Below, one piece after another: positions 17,041 through 24,073 of a stretch of 64,000 nucleotides of DNA. The position numbers and the translations under genes were made by a program. Numbering within the stretch: the stretch's first letter is position 1; every line of letters begins with the position of its first letter. Source of the stretch: Paludibacteraceae bacterium (GTDB taxonomy: Bacteria; Bacteroidota; Bacteroidia; Bacteroidales; Paludibacteraceae); the NCBI GenBank assembly GCA_017461505.1, contig JAFTXV010000011.1, forward strand, positions 248,001 through 312,000, written 5' to 3'. Under the pieces are notes generated by a model, which saw only the letters and a program-made list of their open reading frames with translations, was not told the origin of the DNA and did not search any database.

Positions 17041-17310
17041 CCGAGGCAGCGGAGCTGCGTTATTAGGCGATTGGCGATAGACCATTGGCAGATGCACTAG
17101 ATGTGTAAATAATAACACATCTGTCAAAAACCTACCATTGCCTATTTTTAAGTATTTTTGTAGGCATCATAGATGCCGTATTTTTGTTTCAAACATAACC
17201 TCTCGCCTTTCGCCTATAGTTTATAGGTTATAGTTTATAGGTTATAGGCGGGGGAGTGTAAACCAATAAACTCCTAAACTAAGCTCTACAGGTTATAGAC
17301 GAGGAGTGTA
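17041..17310. repeat. Intergenic mini-hairpin and 7-bp-period arrays
   Basis: Begins with GCAGC-GGA-GCTGC (about 17046-17058), then GGCGATT/GGCGATA words, and at 17209-17260 a run of TTTCGCC and TTATAGG/TTATAGT heptamers. No gene is visible in 17040-17527. Confidence 0.7.
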
Positions 17311-17313
17311 ATC

Positions 17314-17350
17314 AAAAAATGCAGAAAAATCAGACTTTTCTGCATTTTTT
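17314..17350. terminator. 15-bp perfect hairpin downstream of HipA gene
   Basis: Arms AAAAAATGCAGAAAA (17314-17328) and TTTTCTGCATTTTTT (17336-17350), 7-nt loop, then further T. Near-identical to the hairpin at 14253-14287. Confidence 0.75.
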
Positions 17351-17527
17351 TTGCTATTTTGTGTCATTCTTTAAAGCGTTGGAGTTTACAAAATAGCGAG
17401 ATTTGTGGGCAAAAAGGGGGAGTAGGGGCTCAAAAAGACACAATAAGCACACTTTATAGGCCGATACATCAGCCTATAAAGCTACTATCTAGACTCAATC
17501 TATGAGCCTGATATGGGAGTTTTCCTA

Positions 17528-17773
17528 CTACAAGATCACTTTCTCCATCGAGCGGATATCATCGTAAATACTCTGGGTGGATAGCTGCATCTCTATCGAC
17601 CAATCGATGATGAGATGCGAGCGTTTGGTGTCGGGATGGGCTTTTTGGTACTCCAAAAAGGCCTTGTGGCGCTTGTAGCGAATGCAAACACGGGGATTAA
17701 TGATGCCCTCACGAGTCAAGAGGGCAAGCAGATCTGCCTTCTCTAGGCAGCTGAGTAATTGAAATTTAGTCAT
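17528..17773 (-). CDS. Small helical protein, divergent from VapE-like gene
   Basis: 81-aa protein beginning MTKFQLLSCLEKADLLALLT and ending SIYDDIRSMEKVIL. Helical, soluble, with a possible helix-turn-helix around WSIEMQLSTQSIYDDI. It sits divergent to the VapE-like gene, where Bacteroidetes modules of this type often have a small regulator-like protein. I cannot name its family. Its upstream region on the minus strand has TAACTTAG, a weak -7 box. Confidence 0.65.
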   Translation of the reverse strand: MTKFQLLSCLEKADLLALLTREGIINPRVCIRYKRHKAFLEYQKAHPDTKRSHLIIDWSIEMQLSTQSIYDDIRSMEKVIL

Positions 17774-17883
17774 ATTGTAAGATCTTTACTGGATAGCACC
17801 ATTGCTACCCAGCGCTAAGTTACAATATTTTGCGCAATAGTACATAAAGCGAAAGACTTTAAGGTGGGGTGGAGAAAAAGTGG

Positions 17884-17891
17884 TAATTTTG
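17884..17891 (+). promoter_or_regulatory. -7 box for VapE-like gene
   Basis: TAATTTTG matches TAnnTTTG; it lies 67 bp before the ATG at 17959. Confidence 0.5.
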
Positions 17892-17958
17892 CGCTCGCGT
17901 TAGGCAGAACAGCAGGCGCCTTGGCTAGCAGGGCTAGATAAATAAAGAAAGGAAATGT

Positions 17959-19431
17959 ATGACAAAACAAGAATGTGCAATCAAGTATATCACGGAGAAT
18001 TATCTGGATTTTGATAGACTGAGGCATGACATTGTGAGCGACAAACTCCAAATTCGCATGGATTTGGAGGAGGTTAAAGGTGAAGAGCACCCCAAAACGC
18101 CACGCGCGTTTTCGGGGACCCCGCTAAGTTTAGAGTTTAAAGGCACGGAGTACTGGCGTGAACTGACCAAACACGATATCAACTCTATCGTGTGTCATTG
18201 TGCGCAGGAGTATGACGCCAACATCACCTCCCGCGAAGTGATGACTGCCCTGCAATCCGACCTCATACCCGATGTGCATCCGCTACGCGAGTATGTGCTG
18301 TCGTGCCGCGAGTGGACAGAGGAGCAGCCTGATTGGATTGACTTTGTCGCCTCTCAGGTAAAGGTAAAAACCTCATCTGAAAGTGCGACAGATCGGTGCG
18401 AAGCACCTGTAGATCGCCACTTCGTGGCTGTAGATGGTAGATCGGCTACGCCTGTAGAGCTTCATAGCCAATCTACAGCGAGTAGAGCGAGCGACCTACA
18501 GTGTAGCGCAAGCGAAACGAACTACAGCAAAGCGAACTACAGCTCGCACAGCGAGCGATCTAAAGCAGACCACCTTTGGCGCATCTGCTTCAAGAAATGG
18601 TTTGTGGCGATGGTGGCGAGTTGGATGAAGGATGAGGTGGTCAATCATCAGGTGCTGGTGCTGATTGGCAGGCAAGGTATCTACAAGACGACTTGGCTTG
18701 AGCACCTGCTACCACCTCATTTGAGAGCCTATGCATGTAAGTTGGCGAACTCCAACGACCTCAACAAAGATGAGCGCCTGCGTATCGCGGAGTTTGGACT
18801 TATCTCACTGGATGAGATCGATTCGATGAACAACCGCGAACTCAACCAACTCAAATCTGTTATCACCGCCAGCGATGTGAACGAACGCGCGGCGTATGCC
18901 TACACCAAGGAGCGCCGTGTGCGTTTGGCGAGTTTCTGCGCCAGTGGTAATAGGCGAGACTTCTTGACCGACATCACGGGCAACAGACGATGGTTGCCCT
19001 TTGAGGTGGAGAGCATACAGAATCCATTCTTTACCACGCTGCCCTACGAGCAGATGTATGCGCAAGCATGGGCATTGGCACAAGATCCGCTGTTCAGCTA
19101 CTGGTTTGACTTGGATGAGATAGAGGTGCTGGAGGAGCATAATCAGCATTTTCGCGATGAGAGAAACGAGGAGCAACTGCTGCCGATACTCTTTGATATA
19201 CCCGCCGAGGGCAAGGGGGAGTTTTTGACGACAGCGCAGATTAGCGAGCGGCTGGTGACGTATGGCAACATCAAGAAGCCGATGGCATTGAGCCGATTGG
19301 GAGTGCTGATGAGCAGTATGGGATATAGATCTGTGCAGAGACAAATAGGTTGCCATAGAGGACGCGGATGGATTGTATATCAACGAGATACAGACGAAAT
19401 AGCACATATGAAACGGTTGCTAATCCTCTAA
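17959..19431 (+). CDS. VapE/VirE-family primase-helicase-like ATPase
   Basis: 490-aa protein with the virulence-associated E core: WFVAMVASWM, Walker A LIGRQGIYKTTW near residue 236, GLISLDEIDSMN (Walker B), YTKERRVRLASFCASGN (arginine finger) and ITGNRRWLPFEV. The family supplies a helicase/primase-like ATPase in phages and mobile elements. Residues about 135-200 are unusual: they are coded by a mini-hairpin array (18395-18560) and look low-complexity (Ser, Ala, Arg, Asp-rich), apparently inserted between the N-terminal domain and the ATPase. Another hairpin repeat (18085-18124) lies in residues 43-55. Heads a mobile module reaching 22921. Confidence 0.85.
   Translation: MTKQECAIKYITENYLDFDRLRHDIVSDKLQIRMDLEEVKGEEHPKTPRAFSGTPLSLEFKGTEYWRELTKHDINSIVCHCAQEYDANITSREVMTALQSDLIPDVHPLREYVLSCREWTEEQPDWIDFVASQVKVKTSSESATDRCEAPVDRHFVAVDGRSATPVELHSQSTASRASDLQCSASETNYSKANYSSHSERSKADHLWRICFKKWFVAMVASWMKDEVVNHQVLVLIGRQGIYKTTWLEHLLPPHLRAYACKLANSNDLNKDERLRIAEFGLISLDEIDSMNNRELNQLKSVITASDVNERAAYAYTKERRVRLASFCASGNRRDFLTDITGNRRWLPFEVESIQNPFFTTLPYEQMYAQAWALAQDPLFSYWFDLDEIEVLEEHNQHFRDERNEEQLLPILFDIPAEGKGEFLTTAQISERLVTYGNIKKPMALSRLGVLMSSMGYRSVQRQIGCHRGRGWIVYQRDTDEIAHMKRLLIL
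18085..18124 (-). repeat. GGGGTCCCCG-type hairpin repeat inside VapE-like gene
   Basis: On the minus strand: GGGGTCCCCG, stem AAAACGC, loop, stem GCGTTTT, then GGGGTGCTC. Read in frame in the gene. Related copies are at 20706-20744, 21879-21912 and 62997-63036. Confidence 0.75.
18395..18560. repeat. In-frame mini-hairpin/GTAG array inside VapE-like gene
   Basis: Perfect hairpins GGTGC-GAA-GCACC (18395-18407), GCCAC-TTC-GTGGC (18416-18428), GGC-TAC-GCC (18444-18452) and GCTCGC-ACA-GCGAGC (18542-18556) alternate with CTGTAGATC / ATCTACAG links carrying GTAG. The frame stays open throughout. Positions 18429-18457 recur inverted in purL at 61708-61736. Confidence 0.85.
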
Positions 19432-19560
19432 ACTGCACAGATGTGCACAGTAGTTTTCTATAAGACGTCCACACGCGTACGGGGACGAGAATAATAAATA
19501 GCCGTGCACATCTGTGCAGTGTGCACCAAAATAATTACAATTTCATAATTCAAAACTATC

Positions 19561-19725
19561 ATGAACAAATCTCAGATTCGATTTAGTCGCACATTGGCAG
19601 CGACATGGAAGGTCTTGCATGACCCAGTATTAACCAATATCTACGTTCGCAAATGGAAGCGCCAACGTGATGCGATGGTCACAATCTATGGATACGTGTT
19701 TAGAGAGATGTATAAGGCAGCTTAG
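19561..19725 (+). CDS. Small basic protein, 54 aa
   Basis: ATG 19561 to TAG 19725; begins MNKSQIRFSRTLAATWKVLH and ends YGYVFREMYKAA. Basic and helical, no membrane segment. Lies between the VapE-like gene and the structured element A, inside the mobile module. Family not recognised; it may be a small DNA-binding or regulatory protein. Confidence 0.5.
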   Translation: MNKSQIRFSRTLAATWKVLHDPVLTNIYVRKWKRQRDAMVTIYGYVFREMYKAA

Positions 19726-19732
19726 TCTTTAC

Positions 19733-19972
19733 TTTCTCCTTCCGAAGGAACTCCGTGAAGAAGTGCCTTGAATGGCACTTCGAGTATTGCGCCCGAAGAG
19801 TCCCCACTCTGAGGATTAAGCGCAATACATAGAATGGCGCGACCCTTGCGGTCACGCAGCCGAATGGCTATAGGGTAGTGCCGTACAGGGTAGGCACGAC
19901 CGCCTAAAAATGAAATAGAGAGTTGGGATAGCGATCCTTCGGAGTTCCTTCGGAGTTCCTTCGGGAGAAAGG
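19733..19972. mobile_element. Element with imperfect terminal inverted repeats enclosing structured RNA A
   Basis: The left end (19733-19755: TTTCTCC then TTCCGAAGGAACTCCG) is the inverse complement of the right end (CGGAGTTCCTTCGG at 19951-19964 then GAGAAAGG), apart from an 11-bp tandem copy (CGGAGTTCCTT at 19940 and 19951). The shape is MITE-like. No ORF inside. Confidence 0.5.
19753..19907 (+). ncRNA. Structured element, copy A (class unknown)
   Basis: Homologous to 62903-63100. Predicted stems: AAGTGCC/GGCACTT (19761-19767, 19774-19780), TATTGCGC/GCGCAATA (19785-19792, 19820-19827) enclosing AGAGT/ACTCT, GACC/GGTC (19841-19853), AGCC-GAAT-GGCT (19858-19869) and GTGCC/GGCAC (19878-19897). 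The other copy differs by paired substitutions in at least two stems, which argues for a selected structure. Sense strand is taken as plus but not proven; it does not match RNase P, tmRNA or riboswitch signatures I know. Confidence 0.6.
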
Positions 19973-20005
19973 AGAAAAATTATAGTATGACTAAAGTAAT
20001 TACTA

Positions 20006-20185
20006 ATGAGATCTTATTCTAAAACACAACTAGCAGAGGCAGCTGGTGTAAGTGTAGCCACATTTCGGCGATGGTTGAAAACGGATGAAGCATATCTGCA
20101 TTCGCAGGGGATTCAAGCATCCGCTAAACTGCTGCCACCGCATGTGGTTAGGTACTTGTGCGAAAAATATTGTATTGACCTGTAG
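20006..20185 (+). CDS. Small HTH protein, DUF4248-like
   Basis: 59-aa protein: MRSYSKTQLAEAAGVSVATF then RRWLKT, ending VVRYLCEKYCIDL. It is a compact MerR/XRE-like helix-turn-helix and matches in size and position the DUF4248 proteins that follow VirE/VapE-type genes in Bacteroidetes modules. Probably binds DNA and regulates or packages the element. The start follows the structured element A by about 100 bp. Assignment to DUF4248 is from memory of the family and its usual neighbourhood. Confidence 0.6.
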   Translation: MRSYSKTQLAEAAGVSVATFRRWLKTDEAYLHSQGIQASAKLLPPHVVRYLCEKYCIDL

Positions 20186-20278
20186 TTCCAATCCTGCCAA
20201 ATCGCACCAAATCGCACCAAATCGCGACAAAAACTACCAGAAACTACCTAATCCGCTCAATGAGGTTGGAGTTTGTTG

Positions 20279-20286
20279 TATCTTTG
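20279..20286 (+). promoter_or_regulatory. -7 box for gene at 20353
   Basis: TATCTTTG, exact TAnnTTTG match, 67 bp upstream of the ATG at 20353; -33 box unclear. Confidence 0.55.
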
Positions 20287-20352
20287 TATCGTTTTTCAGA
20301 AATAGCGCGCATTTCTAAGAACAAAACAACCTAAACTTTAACTATTTATTCT

Positions 20353-20661
20353 ATGTCAAAAATCAAATTAGAGGCACCTTTCCGTGAGTTCCGAGGAAAG
20401 ATCTGCAAGCACTCAGACATCATCTACAAAGAGATGTACGGAACACAATTCACCTCCCAAGTATGTAACCCTTACACAGGAGAACCTTCTGCGGCACAAA
20501 CTACTCAACGCGAGCGCTTTGCACAAGCCAAAGCCAATGTGGCAGCATTGAGCCCAGAAGAAGTAACTGCCTACAAAGAGGCGTTCAAAAAGTATCCTGG
20601 CAAGTACAAAACTCTCAATGGCTATATGCTCGCAAAAGAGATGGCGAAAATCGGCGAATAA
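20353..20661 (+). CDS. Small conserved protein of Bacteroidetes mobile module (paralogue 1)
   Basis: 102-aa soluble protein. Notable pieces: FREFRGKICKHSDIIY near the start, QTTQRERFAQAKANVAALS in the middle and KTLNGYMLAKEM at the end. The next gene (20983) has the same order (SGKL, then NQRQWNQRFGELC, then YKTLWAFVFNKL), so the two appear to be distant paralogues. Similar small proteins lie beside VapE/DUF4248/amidase-type modules in Bacteroidetes; the function is unknown. Strong, separate promoter. Confidence 0.7.
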   Translation: MSKIKLEAPFREFRGKICKHSDIIYKEMYGTQFTSQVCNPYTGEPSAAQTTQRERFAQAKANVAALSPEEVTAYKEAFKKYPGKYKTLNGYMLAKEMAKIGE

Positions 20662-20664
20662 GCC

Positions 20665-20830
20665 AGCTTCAGTTTAGAGGACGCGCCAAAGGCGCTACAG
20701 TTTAAGAGCACCCCATAACGCATGAGCGTTATCGGGGACCCCGCTGAGGCGAAAGGCAATGAATATGCGGCTGTGCCGCCCCGCCTTTAACCTCTAACCT
20801 CTAACCCCAAAACAAACCTTAAACCTTAAT
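20665..20830. repeat. Intergenic repeat patch with GGGGTCCCCG-type hairpin
   Basis: Holds GCGCC-AAA-GGCGC (20683-20695), the hairpin at 20706-20744 (minus strand GGGGTCCCCG, stem ATAACGC, loop TCAT, stem GCGTTAT, GGGGTGCTC) and a run of CTCTAAC heptamers near 20785-20805. Compared with 18085-18124 the stem carries a compensatory A-to-T/T-to-A pair. Confidence 0.75.
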
Positions 20831-20982
20831 CATTAACCCTTTAACCCCCTCCTGGAATGGAGGCCCTCCTCGCTCTCCCCACGAAAAACTAACGAGGACT
20901 TCGTGAGTCCGAGTTAAGAGGAGGAATGGCGGTCGCCTTAAATCGCTCAGCGATTTCTTTGCGACAAGCCAATTCCGACGAC

Positions 20983-21321
20983 ATGGCTAAAGTAACCTTT
21001 ATTGACCCTATCAAATCCGTCAGCGGCAAGCTGACCAAGAAACACTGCGTGGTGTACAACGTGCGCCAAGCCGTAACCAACAACGAGGACATGATCCGCA
21101 ACCCGAACTACACCGCCTACCGTGACCCAAACAAGAAAATCAAACTCACGGCTAACCAACGCCAATGGAACCAACGTTTTGGAGAGTTGTGTGCCGCTAC
21201 TCGTGTCCGTATGGAAGACCCAACCTACATCAACACCGACCGTGCCGAGTTTGCTCAACAAACCAAGTACAAAACCCTCTGGGCGTTTGTCTTCAATAAA
21301 CTGAAGAACGAGGAGGTGTAA
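20983..21321 (+). CDS. Small conserved protein of Bacteroidetes mobile module (paralogue 2)
   Basis: 112 aa from ATG 20983 (MAKVTFIDPIKSVSGKLTKK). The frame is open back to 20926, but that part is repeat-like spacer (AAATCGC-TCA-GCGATTT hairpin), so I prefer the inner start. Shares the SGKL, QRQWNQRFGEL and YKTLWAFV layout with paralogue 1. Rich in Asn, Lys and Arg, no membrane segment. Function unknown; tandem duplication with divergence is the likely origin. Confidence 0.7.
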   Translation: MAKVTFIDPIKSVSGKLTKKHCVVYNVRQAVTNNEDMIRNPNYTAYRDPNKKIKLTANQRQWNQRFGELCAATRVRMEDPTYINTDRAEFAQQTKYKTLWAFVFNKLKNEEV

Positions 21322-21384
21322 AAAACAAGCCTACCCCCAGCCCCTCCCTAAAAGGAGGGGAGTTTGGGCTTGCTGAAGACAGAT

Positions 21385-21570
21385 ATGAAGAAAGTACAAT
21401 TGATATTAGCGGTCGGTCTGTGCGTATTTGGAGGTATGCTGCTCGTCGCGGGCTTCTGCTGCCCACCGCTGGGTGAGATACACCATAGCGTGCTTATCGC
21501 CTTTGGTGAGATTCTCACCTTCAGCGGTTCACTCATCGGAATCGACTACCATTACCGATATAAAAGTTGA
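21385..21570 (+). CDS. Small two-helix membrane protein, holin-like position
   Basis: 61 aa from ATG 21385: MKKVQLILAVGLCVFGGMLL, then PPLGEIHHSVLIAFGEIL and a second helix ending IGIDYHYRYK. Two membrane helices joined by a Pro-rich turn. Proteins of this form are common next to amidase-type genes in Bacteroidetes mobile modules. Its place before a DUF5675 gene and a spanin-like lipoprotein suggests a lysis-cassette role, though this is inference. Confidence 0.65.
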   Translation: MKKVQLILAVGLCVFGGMLLVAGFCCPPLGEIHHSVLIAFGEILTFSGSLIGIDYHYRYKS

Positions 21571-22071
21571 TGAGTTAAACTTCTAAACTAAAGCTATTAG
21601 GCGAAGGATTGTTTACATTCCATGTAGGTCGTTGAATTTCACACAGAGTGTGTGAGTATTTACAATATTACGCTCTGCGTATGCTCATTGAAATAAATTT
21701 GTTATATGATGTATGCTTCATTGATTATGCAATAAGCAATATAGATAATAGGCTAATTAGGCGGCTATAAAGTTGGCTTTAATAGCGACAAATTAGACTA
21801 GTATCGATAATACGAGCAAGGCGAGGATAAGGCATACATAATATAACCCCGATTTTGAATTATTTTTGTAGTTCATTAGGGGTCCCCGCGAGCTTCGTGA
21901 GCGAGTGGGGAGAGCGGAGGCACATGTCGCTCTAATGTTGACAGAGTCAATAGTCAATGCGACTATGTTGCCGAACGCGTGCGAAGCGTATTTTTGTTTA
22001 AATTAAAAAAAATTGACAATAATTGACATCTTAATTGACAATAATTGTCTTAAAAAATAACCCTAGTAATT
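21571..22071. other. Gene-free region with triloop hairpins and direct repeats
   Basis: Contains TACAT-TCC-ATGTA (21614-21626), TCACACA-GAG-TGTGTGA (21639-21655), TACGC-TCT-GCGTA (21669-21681), the GGGGTCCCCG-type hairpin at 21879-21912 (loop TCGTG), and two copies of AATTGACAATAATTG (22011-22025 and 22033-22047) 22 bp apart just before the DUF5675 gene, which may be operator half-sites. No ORF that I can support. Confidence 0.6.
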
Positions 22072-22560
22072 ATGCTAATCCAATTAATCCGCAATCAACC
22101 AAAAGGCAATGCCCTCACCGGTCGCCTCATTATCAACGGCAGATGGTTCTGCAATACCCTCGAGCGTGTGGGGTATCAGATTCCCGCTCTTTGCTACCAT
22201 GTAGCCGTCACCCAGTCGCCTAAGTTTAAACGGCTACTGCCGTTGGTACAAAATGTACCTCGGACAGGCGATAAGGCGATGAGGCAGGGCATACGCATAC
22301 ACAGAGGTAGTAAGCCAGAACATTCAACCGGGTGCGTGCTGGTAGTGGCGGACAACAATCCCATGCCTTTACACTCTACACCTTACACTCTACACCCTCC
22401 ACAAGGCAGAACCGCTGCCGACGTGGAGCAGGAACTGACCCGTTTAATCCTCCAAACCCAAAACAATCATGAAGAAATCATCTTGGAAGTCACCGACTTT
22501 CGTTCTGGCACTGAGTATGGGTATAATACTCCTTGTCCTCCCGAGTTGCAGAAGCCATGA
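22072..22560 (+). CDS. DUF5675 family protein
   Basis: 162-aa protein with the family order: LTGRLIINGRWFCNTLERVG, YHVAVTQSPKFKR, QGIRIHRGSKPEHSTGCVLV. DUF5675 proteins are found in phages and mobile modules, often where an endolysin or amidase would be; activity is not established. Residues about 98-110 (MPLHSTPYTLHPPQGR) are coded by a heptamer array at 22368-22400, placed just after the conserved core. The last 30 codons overlap the signal peptide of the next gene by 92 bp. Confidence 0.75.
   Translation: MLIQLIRNQPKGNALTGRLIINGRWFCNTLERVGYQIPALCYHVAVTQSPKFKRLLPLVQNVPRTGDKAMRQGIRIHRGSKPEHSTGCVLVVADNNPMPLHSTPYTLHPPQGRTAADVEQELTRLILQTQNNHEEIILEVTDFRSGTEYGYNTPCPPELQKP
22368..22400. repeat. 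In-frame 7-bp-period array inside DUF5675 gene
   Basis: CTTTACA, CTCTACA, CCTTACA, CTCTACA, CCCTCCA: five degenerate heptamers in tandem, translated as HSTPYTLHP. Confidence 0.8.
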
Positions 22561-22921
22561 GCCTATGGTCAGCAATGCCACTCATAATTCAAAATTCTTA
22601 ATTCAAAATTCCCACGACACAGTAGTACTGCGCGACACCGTGTACCGCCACGACTCCGTCATCTACCGCGAGCGCACTGTCCACGACACCGTGTATATCA
22701 CCAAGGAGGTGTATCGGGATAGGTTAGAGGCGAGAGGCGAAAGGCGAAAGGCGGAGAGAACCGACACCGTCGTCGTCACGGAGTATCGTGACCGAGTCAT
22801 CAAGCATCCACCAGAGCGGTATGTACCACCATTCTACAAGTGGTGCACAATTATTTTGTGGTTGGTCTCGTTCGTATTGGTAGGATACAAACTGCTGAGA
22901 TACTACCTTATGCGACGGTAG
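22469..22921 (+). CDS. Lipoprotein with C-terminal membrane helix, spanin-like
   Basis: 150 aa. Signal peptide VLALSMGIILLVLPSC with lipobox cysteine C27; a charged middle of repeated DTVYRHDS / HDTVYITKEVYRD units that should form an extended coiled or rod-like region; then PPERYVPPFYKWCTII and a C-terminal membrane helix. A lipoprotein spanning to the inner membrane resembles a unimolecular spanin of phage lysis cassettes. The gene starts inside the DUF5675 gene. A 7-bp array (22722-22757) codes for RLEARGERRKAER in frame. A related remnant lies at 57951-58157. Confidence 0.65.
   Translation: MKKSSWKSPTFVLALSMGIILLVLPSCRSHEPMVSNATHNSKFLIQNSHDTVVLRDTVYRHDSVIYRERTVHDTVYITKEVYRDRLEARGERRKAERTDTVVVTEYRDRVIKHPPERYVPPFYKWCTIILWLVSFVLVGYKLLRYYLMRR
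22722..22757. repeat. In-frame 7-bp-period array inside spanin-like gene
   Basis: GGTTAGA, GGCGAGA, GGCGAAA, GGCGAAA, GGCGGAG in tandem. Confidence 0.8.
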
Positions 22922-23046
22922 CGCATAGATGCATCTGTTTACACAGGATGGCTTAACCGCTGTCCTGTGTTTTTTTGTTTTACCGCCCTTCTCTTGCCAA
23001 AATACCCTTTTTCTCCACAAATTCCGATTTTTTTACAAAAAATCCC

Positions 23047-23080
23047 GCCTTTCGCCTCTAATCTTTCGCCTTTCGCCTAA
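23047..23080. repeat. Heptamer array upstream of polysaccharide operon
   Basis: Run of TTTCGCC, TCTAATC and TTTCGCC heptamers ending 5 bp before the -33 box of the promoter at 23085. Confidence 0.7.
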
Positions 23081-23084
23081 AAAA

Positions 23085-23116
23085 TTTGCACATGTCAGAA
23101 AAAATGAGTAATTTTG
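23085..23116 (+). promoter_or_regulatory. Promoter of surface-polysaccharide operon
   Basis: TTTG (23085-23088), 20-bp spacer, TAATTTTG (23109-23116): complete consensus. It leaves a leader of about 60 nt to the ATG at 23185. The in-frame ATG at 23125 would lie almost at the transcription start. Confidence 0.75.
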
Positions 23117-23184
23117 CGCGCTAAATGTTTGGACTAGGGAGAGGGATTAGAACACTAGGATTACTAGAAAAAATACAAGAATAT

Positions 23185-24066
23185 ATGAAACTAGATATCG
23201 TATTAATTACATACAACCAATCACAATACATCGCTCAAGCGTTAGATGGATTGATAATGCAGCAAGTGAATCCTGATGTAGAGGTTCAAGTGATTGTAGC
23301 GGATGATGCTTCTACAGATGATACATTGGCAATCATTCGTTCGTATGAAGCGCAGTCACCATTCCCATTCGTTTATCTGCCTGCAGAAGGTAATATGGGG
23401 CATGTGCTGAATTATAAACGTGCTTTTGCTGCTTGCGAAGGGGATTATGTGGCCATACTAGAGGGTGATGACTGGTGGTGTAATCCGTATCATCTGCAAA
23501 AGCATCTAGATTTCTTGGATGAACATCGTGAGTGTGTACTGAGTTCTGCTAGCCCCTATTTATATAGTATGGATACAGGACGTTTTGAATTTGCATGGCA
23601 TCCCGAAGATAAAGGAGAAACTTGGCTGATAACAGCAGCAGAAGAGGCAACGGGTAATAAGATTACCAACTTATCAACATGCGTGATACGCAATAACACC
23701 TTGCAAGTGGTGTGTGCGAACGAATCGTTATGGCAAGTGGATATGTTGGACTGGTATATGGAGTTGTTGTTAGCAGAGTATGGCTTTTTAGCAAAGCATA
23801 AGCATTCAACTTCAGTGTATCGTGTACAAAAGAAAGGCCTGTGGAGTGGATTGAATAAAGAGGGACAAAAGGACTTGATAATGCGACAGGTTAACGAATA
23901 TGACGAGTTGTTAGATAAACGTTATACCAAAGAGTTTGATGTCATACGACATAACTATAATCCTCTTCCATTATCGTTGAAAAAACGATTATTACTGTGG
24001 TGTCCTTCGTTTATTTACGCTCTGCTAAAAATAGTATTACCTTCAATATTTCTAAAAAGAAAATAG
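23185..24066 (+). CDS. Family 2 glycosyltransferase
   Basis: 293 aa from MKLDIVLITYNQSQYIAQAL, with VIVADDASTDDT and LEGDDWW (DxD). GT-A enzyme expected to add a sugar during repeat-unit assembly on the cytoplasmic face. C-terminal region is hydrophobic (LLLWCPSFIYALLKIVLPSI), possibly membrane-associating. The start at 23185 is chosen over 23125 because the latter is too near the promoter. Closely similar in layout to the GT2 at 7618. First gene of an operon reaching about 35264. Confidence 0.9.
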   Translation: MKLDIVLITYNQSQYIAQALDGLIMQQVNPDVEVQVIVADDASTDDTLAIIRSYEAQSPFPFVYLPAEGNMGHVLNYKRAFAACEGDYVAILEGDDWWCNPYHLQKHLDFLDEHRECVLSSASPYLYSMDTGRFEFAWHPEDKGETWLITAAEEATGNKITNLSTCVIRNNTLQVVCANESLWQVDMLDWYMELLLAEYGFLAKHKHSTSVYRVQKKGLWSGLNKEGQKDLIMRQVNEYDELLDKRYTKEFDVIRHNYNPLPLSLKKRLLLWCPSFIYALLKIVLPSIFLKRK

Positions 24067-24073
24067 TATAAAA

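Noticed and set aside
18049..18600. Sequencing error in the VapE-like gene
   Set aside because: The frame stays open through the array, and the same array type recurs in other intact genes.
18805..19407. Minus-strand ORF of 200 aa inside VapE-like gene
   Set aside because: Antisense to a conserved ATPase; composition is typical of a shadow frame.
19753..19907. RNase P RNA, tmRNA or known riboswitch
   Set aside because: The conserved sequences of these classes are absent, and two copies with differing hairpins exist in the window.
23125..23184. N-terminal extension of the GT2 gene from 23125
   Set aside because: It would start almost at the transcription start; the family N-terminus (MKLDIVLITYN) begins at 23185.
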